A DNA stretch of 64,000 bases, taken from contig NW_025064948.1 of NCBI RefSeq assembly GCF_019112545.1, positions 84,764 to 148,763 on the forward strand. Direction: 5' to 3'. Position numbers and translations under genes: made by a program. The DNA comes from Guyanagaster necrorhizus. Lineage: Eukaryota; Basidiomycota; Agaricomycetes; Agaricales; Physalacriaceae. Positions 58,101-64,000 of the stretch are shown here, piece by piece. Numbering within the stretch: position 1 is the stretch's first letter; each line of letters starts with the position of its first letter. The notes under the pieces are model-generated. The model made no database searches and was not told the origin of the DNA. It saw only the letters and a list, made by a program, of their open reading frames with translations.

Positions 58101-61100
58101 ATTCGTTTCGCTGAAACTCGGTCCCGTTGGGGTTGAGTTACTTGTACGGACGAGTTCGCGCCCCTCTAAATTGAATATGTTTTAGATATGCATGACAAGA
58201 AGTGGTTTTGGCGTTGCTTCTTTGAATATGCGCCCATTGTCTACGCTCGCAAGGTCGGTTCGAGTTCATCAATTCTTCGTCGTAGACTTAGGATGCCCAA
58301 TATATCCAAAGGTCTAGGCTCGAAATGATACCTTTCTGAATGCATTCCAGCGCGTTATCAGTCTTCTTGCCAGGAGGTTGCTCCGTGTAATCGAAGACCT
58401 ATCGTCGACGATTATGCGAGCTACCCCCCCTCCTTTCTGTCGGCGATCTGAATGAGTTTTTGGTTGATTCGGAAGGCCTGTTGTTTTACAAAGTCAGGCA
58501 TCCGGGGAATCATACTTGCGTTTCATAAAAGAAAACGAGCGAGTATTTGTCGACATAATACCATTGTTGGCTTTGTGTCAGGTACATCAATACCAGCAAG
58601 CCAGCGGTGCTTACGCGAGCGCGTGTTCGCATGGTACATACCTTGAGCTGGATGCGACAGTCACTGATAGCAGTAATGCTTAGTCGCACGATATCCATGC
58701 TTAAATTCTTCGCGGGATCTCCGATAATGTCGACTAGTGGAGATGTTTCGTTCCTTTTCGGTTATCGGGATGATGGATACTCATTTCTCCTAACTCAGTC
58801 GTACCAATCGTATGTCATTGTTGACTTGATGTTCACTGGTACGTACTTTAGTTTGGTCCGTCTACAACGTTGACTGATCAACTCAGTCCCCAGCGCCCTC
58901 CAAGCGAACGCTATATTTACGCTATTCTCTCTGGATAATTCCCCAGTCCTAACATTAGAGAGCCAATGACGTTGACTCAGCAAGTGCCTTGTGCTCTTGT
59001 GCGTCATTCTATCTTTTCGATCCTCCCACCAAGTACAAAGTCCGTAAAGCATTTCCGAGTACATGATGACATCACTGCCCGGTCGGTCACCTGTCTTCGT
59101 TGATGATCATCCGGTTCTCAGCATTCTCCATATTACCGGCGGCCACGTGTTGTTACCATACGGTGGACACATTACTCTTCATTCTTACCAACTCGGTCCT
59201 TCACATGCCTGCACTCGGAGTCTCAGACATACGGCTTAATGAACCTTGATGATCTATAGATACAAGAGACTCCGGTTTTGTGGAGGTCAATTTGTTTCTC
59301 ACAGCTTGGAAAACATTTGCTTTCCGCCACATTTTGATTGAGAGTCATCGCCGCCGAGCCCCGTTCACCTCAGCGGAGCAGCTGATCCTCAGCCGTAATC
59401 GCCCTGGTCGATGAGGACATGTCCGGTATCCCTTTCAGGCAGGCCGAAAGCCGTTCTTGGACTTCTGACATATGTAGGATGAAGCGGCCCTCGGTGACTC
59501 GGCATAAATCATTTACTCTGGTCTTTCGTACGCATGAAACTGAATCCTAGTTGTAGTAGGTCTTCTTCCCTCGCGAATGGACCTTCCACATATGCCCGTA
59601 ATCAGGGAAAGCGTTTATCAATGATGACATGAATATATAATCACATAAGTCGTTCCTTTCGATTTCTCAATAACATAGTCTTCTTACCCCGGTCCTTCGT
59701 CGACAGGCTCAAGTTCCGTGCCATGTATGTATACGGTGATGAGATCACAAACTTTGGCGTGGAGATAACTTAAATGCATCAGAGGTAAATTATTTTTCCT
59801 TTCCTTCATTTTCTTGTGATAGCGTTTCCGCATGTAGCCTTCTCTCTGGTCTAAAAGGTCCTATCTCAGCTGAGCATCCTTGGTCCTGAGCTGCTCGCGG
59901 ATACTATTCGTAAACTTCTAACCTGCGTTTAGTAGTCGATCTTGTAAGGTACCGTCTTCACGCTCCTCACGATACATTACGTTAACAACGAACCAACCTC
60001 TTGCTTTCGCTGCTGGCAGTTTGATTCATCTACAACTTTTCTGTTCCTCTTTTTCCTATCGACCCCGTCGGCGCCGGCATATGTATATGAGCAGTCATAT
60101 TGGATGTTCGTTGTCATTACATCTACTGGGTTGTATATATGTTGTATCCTTGTTCGATTTTTGCACTCACCACCGAAATGGAGGCGACGATCGCTAGCGA
60201 GCGTGGTGAATACTGAAAGCATTCCAACCATAGTGCTCCCCGTCGTCTCGAAACTGAAGATGTGAAATCCTAATCGACTCCGATCCATCACCGAAGACAT
60301 AACCCACACCATTCAACATAAGTAAAAGATTATTTATTTCCTGAGGGATAAACTTGGTTAGTCAAGCCTATTATGCCAACAATTCTTCTCTTTGAAATAT
60401 TGTAACATAGCACATTCGATGGGCAGTCGGCCGGGGAGCTAGCTTACTGTAAATCATCTCAACATCAGTGCAGGGTAGAAACAGGGTCCGGCGTAGGTCC
60501 AATTTACTGCCAAAGCCCCTGGCCACTGCGCATTGGGCGCATGACATCACTTATCTTTCACCATCATCACCGTGACTTGCATTCTCGAAATCTATCTCCT
60601 TCAATCAGCCGCGGGTAGCTTGTGCGATCCCCAAGATAGCCTTAAAGATCAAATCCAGTGATCTGGTTCGTTGTTACTGCATCTTGGTGCTTGTTGATAT
60701 TGTTGTAACCTCTTTCCAGTTTATGGCAAACTTCTTTTTGAAGTGAGTTCCGATAATAACTATATCGTCATACTCCTTCTTGCCTTTGGGATCACATGAA
60801 TCATTTTTCCCACTGCAAGGCAATGCGTATCAGGATGTCCTTCTGAAACAACAATTATTCCATGGTCATTCTCTGAACGGTCTGATTACAATTATACTTA
60901 GTGCTGGTTCCATTCTCCGCTGTCTGTGGGGCAACGCTCTAGTTCGTTTTTCCCGGTTACGGGGGACCTACCCAATCGTGTACTTCGCAACATTCTGAAG
61001 CAAGTGGGTGAATTCGCTAGACGCAGATCTTCGGCTTCCCCTTCTTACTAGTAGGGGAGTCGCTTCGACGTATCGCGTGTGCACTAATAGCAAGTGCAGC

Positions 61101-61596
61101 TGAGGAAATACTTTCTTCCTTCTCCTCGTCGAGCTCTCTTTGATGGGGCATCTTCATCGGTTGGCTGTCCGGATCCCATCGGTTCATGTTGACGCTTAGG
61201 ATTGACCGGCCCCGGATTCGTTACCTTCGGGTCCGTGTTAGCTGGGGGACTGTGCATCTATCTCTTCGACTTCGGCGCCCAGCTCAGTAACTGAAAGAAG
61301 ATATACTTTCTCTAAATATCAAGCGGCTCGGGATTGGGTGTAGGAAGTATCACGTTGATACCAGCATTTCCTCGATCTGTCTTCGGTTCGAGGTCCGAGT
61401 TAGTTTTCGATCTGGAAATATGGGGAGCACAATTCGTTCTTTCCTCCAATCCACAAAACCAACGTTTCAGATCGACATGGAGCGAGCCCAGGCAGCTGTT
61501 GGTTAATTCCGGACGGGCAGTCCCATCACACGCACGTGGCTTGTTATAGAACAGACACAAAATAATATTATAGATCGGCTATGGAGCTATTTTTAA
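55181..61596. other. Large gene-poor region
   Basis: No exon chain or family recognised over 6.4 kb. Frames of 70-120 codons occur (57144-57494 plus; 60312-59977 minus with GFHIFSFETTGSTMVGML) but overlap frames on the other strand. A short ATC/TCA repeat lies at about 56310-56325. Probably eroded sequence or relics of elements I cannot name. Confidence 0.5.
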
Positions 61597-61670
61597 GGGT
61601 TGGTGGCATAGTGGGTTATAGCATTTGTCTAATACACGGAAGGTGCTCAGTTCGAGCCTGGGTCAACTCT
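61597..61670 (+). pseudogene. tRNA-Val-like copy with altered anticodon
   Basis: 74 nt with the same plan as the tRNA-Val at 10953: GGGTTGG start, CTCAG-TTCGAGC-CTGGG T arm and TCAACTC acceptor. The anticodon stem (TTTGT/ACGGA) pairs with G-U pairs and the loop CTAATAC would give AAT. The D stem has a mismatch. It may be a relic or the head of a tRNA-derived repeat; a T run and TGAACTTCG follow within 50 nt, as also after the first copy. Confidence 0.65.
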
Positions 61671-61865
61671 GTCCATGATGAGATACGTTAACCATATGTT
61701 CTTTTCTTTTTTTGAACTTCGTGTACCTAAGGGGGTTGTTACAGGTTTTCTTGTATGCAAGTTCTTTGAGAATGTCAGTGGCAGCAGTTGGTCTTGCCAC
61801 TCTCGCCTGAGGCAAGTGGTCCCTGTTTCTTTTGCAAGTCATAATCCTTCTACCTTTCATTAACG
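61671..61865. other. Spacer with possible repeat body
   Basis: Holds the T-rich run and TGAACTTCG shared with the sequence after the first tRNA-Val, and an imperfect inverted repeat (CTTGCCACTC...GAGGCAAGTGG). Confidence 0.35.
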
Positions 61866-62535
61866 TACTTGTACCATTAGCTGTAAGAGCCATAAAAATA
61901 ACCGAAGCCTGTTTTAGAAATACGGCGAGATATATAAACCCACTTAGGATTATAAAAGTCCATCCGTTCTGCACAGAAATAAGGAAAGTAGCAGCAAGAT
62001 TTAGGTATACACCCGAAGCCTCTCATCTTCCATAATTTGACCATTGGAGTTATTTGGACTCACGACATCTGCACAACCATTCTCGAAAAGTTCGTTGCCG
62101 GAGCGCCGCCCCTGCATATTGATTCTAAAGCCTGTCTTTCCACACGACTATCCTTTGACTTGGGCAAATTCTTCCCCTCTAATTTTCAACTTCCAGAGTT
62201 TCACCTCGACTTTCATGGCATCCTGGGTCTCACCACAGAAGTATAGATTTGCTCCTCGCTCTGAGTCCCTCAGCAGGAATACCTCATCAGATGATCGCAA
62301 GTTTCTTCATCGCAATCTTGCATACCATGATTCCGTGGACTTCCTACGCATTTCACACTTAATACGAATGAACAACTTGTTCTCTGCGAGCCCTTAAGGA
62401 CAACCGCAGGACCAGGAGAAATGCGACCAAGTGCAACTCAGAACAGGAAAGGACTCAAGCTGTGACCCACGCCGCCCGGCAATCGCCCTTCCATCCGACA
62501 CTCCAGTACTATGGACCCGGGACATTGCGCCGGTA

Positions 62536-62557
62536 TCACCACCACCACCACCACCAT
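62536..62557. repeat. CAC trinucleotide repeat
   Basis: About seven CAC units, inside the duplicated upstream region but absent from the other copy (25000-25060). Confidence 0.75.
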
Positions 62558-62740
62558 TGAGCAGGACAGCGTTCCCGTCCTCATTTTCACTGGTGTCCTC
62601 CCTCACTTCCGAGTCTCAAAATTTTCATTGTCCACGCCTACCGGTAGCTGACGCCGTTCCGAAACAGTGAGTAGGCTGACTGGCTTTCAAGCAGACTAAA
62701 TGGACCCCCTGGCCATTCTTCAGCTTGTTACGCTTTCAGC

Positions 62741-64000
62741 ATGTTGGCATTGGAGTCTCTTTATCCACAGGCCTTCGAGGCTGAACCTGAACACCTAATA
62801 ACACTGCTCCTTCGTAGGAAAAGGCCCTTGTTGGATGCTGACACGGAGCCAGACGTGTCCTCGATCGAAGAGCATATCGATACCTTTGAACGTGAAATCC
62901 TCAGTCTGGAGAAACAAATCACCCTGCTGATACACCAAAAAGAGCAGCTCGAGCGTTCAGTTTCCAGGCGCAAAGGACTGCTGTCGCCTATCCGTCGTCT
63001 TCCAAGTGACATTCTTCTGGAGATATTCTCTTGGGCTATTCGTCGTCCCAAGAACAGCCTCGATGTCACCGCGGGCGTGTGGCCTCTGAGCCAAGTCTGT
63101 GGATGTTGGCGAGACATTGTATCGACCTCACCCGTCTTATGGTCTGTTGTCATTTTGAAACCCCCATACACGCAACACTCGGCGGATATCCTAGCCTACC
63201 ACTTTCGTCATTCTGAAGAGCATCCGTTGTGGGTAGCAATAAGGGTTCACTGGCATGAAGGCGGCTACTCCAAGGGCTACGACCATGGTGGTCGTGTCTT
63301 TGATATGGTCCTCGAAAAATGCGCGCTGTGGAAAATGGTGGACATCCTTACACGATCAAAGGACCTGGTGAAACTTTCCTCTGTATCAGGAAATATTCCT
63401 TTGTTGGAGGAGTTGTACGTTTCTGCCTATGAAGCAACGCACTTCAGCACAAATGCATTGTCCTCGGCACCGTCTCTTCGATGCGCGGATGTCGAGACGC
63501 TGGAGGTTTGCGAGATGCCGTTGAATTCTAGCTTCCTTACACATTTTTCAGTAACATTGTGTCGTTTGGCGGACATTTGGTAGATTGCCCAGATCGAAAT
63601 TGTTATCCTGTGTTTCAACGAACCAAATAGACCTCAGGACTCTGGAAATCTGTCACCCGTTCGAATGGAACAGCTCCAGTGCCTGACCGTCAATGATGCG
63701 AGGATACTGGACACTCTTAGTACTCCATCGCTGACAAAATTTGGTTATTGTCCGGGCTTCATATCAAATGAGGATGATGCCGATATTCATTCGCTTCGAG
63801 ATTTTCAGGCGCGATCCGCCTGTTCCATCGAGTTTTTGGCCATTTACCCAGAGGTCATCCAAAATATTCATCATCTCACGGCCTTTACAGAAAATGTCAG
63901 TTCTTTGGCAGTGATCCACTACATAAAGGACCATCCTGCCGCCTCACTGGATCAGTTAACTCTGCCTGGAACCTTTCCCACGATGGAGACTCTGATACTC
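62741..64000 (+). pseudogene. F-box paralog with premature stop, cut by the window end
   Basis: The frame from ATG 62741 encodes a coiled coil (EREILSLEKQITLLIHQKEQ) and an F-box (LSPIRRLPSDILLEIFSWA, VWPLSQVCGCWRDIVSTSP), closely matching the gene at 24860-23322. An in-frame TAG at 63581 follows LCRLADIW, where the intact copy reads HHLADIRYI. The same frame then stays open to the window end with the expected sequence (PVRMEQLQCLTVNDARILD, SACSIEFLAIYPEVIQ). Just before the ATG a one-base loss shifts the MDPLAILQLV leader out of frame. A 33-bp intron covering the TAG is formally possible (GTAACA...GGTAG) but too short and coding in the paralog. The gene is therefore probably dead or read through. 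Confidence 0.8.

Larger units (their letters stand above)
61866..64000 (+). repeat. Inverted segmental duplication, copy B
   Basis: Counterpart of 25650-23322 in opposite orientation. Shared landmarks are VLVPLAVRA and PEAS-type coding-like pieces, GAGCG...CCTGCATATTGATT, CCGAAACAGTGAGTAGGCTG and the F-box coding region. The copies differ by small indels. It runs off the window end. Confidence 0.75.

Overview
The window looks like nuclear DNA of a filamentous basidiomycete (Agaricomycete type). Genes are split by many very short introns (mostly 46-70 bp, GT...AG). The recognisable families fit: F-box proteins with an N-terminal coiled coil, a two-finger C2H2 protein, an ankyrin plus MYND protein, a wax-synthase relic, PHO80-like cyclin, CHS7, UTP18 and the meiotic protein ZIP4. 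Neighbouring genes are unrelated in function, so there is no operon or obvious biosynthetic cluster. Species cannot be read from the sequence.

Layout. 1-3.2 kb: an intact single-exon F-box gene and a second, probably decaying F-box gene on the other strand. 3.2-8.7 kb: gene-poor, with relics of a further F-box-like gene. 8.7-9.4 kb: C2H2 zinc-finger gene. 10.7-12.5 kb: a pair of hairpin repeats, a good tRNA-Val(AAC), about 1.3 kb almost without CpG, and a tRNA-Leu-like gene. 14.6-16.0 kb: secreted class 3 lipase with ten exons. 16.2-20.5 kb: F-box relic, tRNA-Val-like relic, short-chain dehydrogenase and an unrecognised gene. 21.2-25.8 kb: ankyrin/MYND gene, a second F-box relic and an intact 512-residue F-box gene. 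26.6-30.9 kb: large fusaric-acid-resistance-like (FUSC/ArAE) membrane transporter. 33-35 kb: a frameshifted conserved hypothetical gene and a wax-synthase pseudogene. 36.5-37.8 kb: CHS7. 41.6-43.7 kb: PHO80-type cyclin.

44.9-52.5 kb is the densest stretch: a tiny five-exon membrane-protein gene and ZIP4 diverge from a gap of about 100 bp, and ZIP4 converges on UTP18. 52.5-61.6 kb is gene-poor with one weak candidate. 61.6-64 kb holds a third tRNA-Val-like copy and an inverted duplicate of the 23-25.7 kb F-box segment, carrying an in-frame stop and running off the window end.

Housekeeping genes (UTP18 in ribosome biogenesis, CHS7 in chitin synthase export, ZIP4 in crossing over, a PHO80-like cyclin) sit among fast-evolving accessory material: F-box copies, tRNA-derived repeats and pseudogenes. 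I do not see a convincing new multi-gene system. The most interesting signals are the CpG-void block flanked by tRNA genes, the scattered tRNA-Val-like copies, the inverted F-box duplication and the short divergent promoter between ZIP4 and the small membrane-protein gene.
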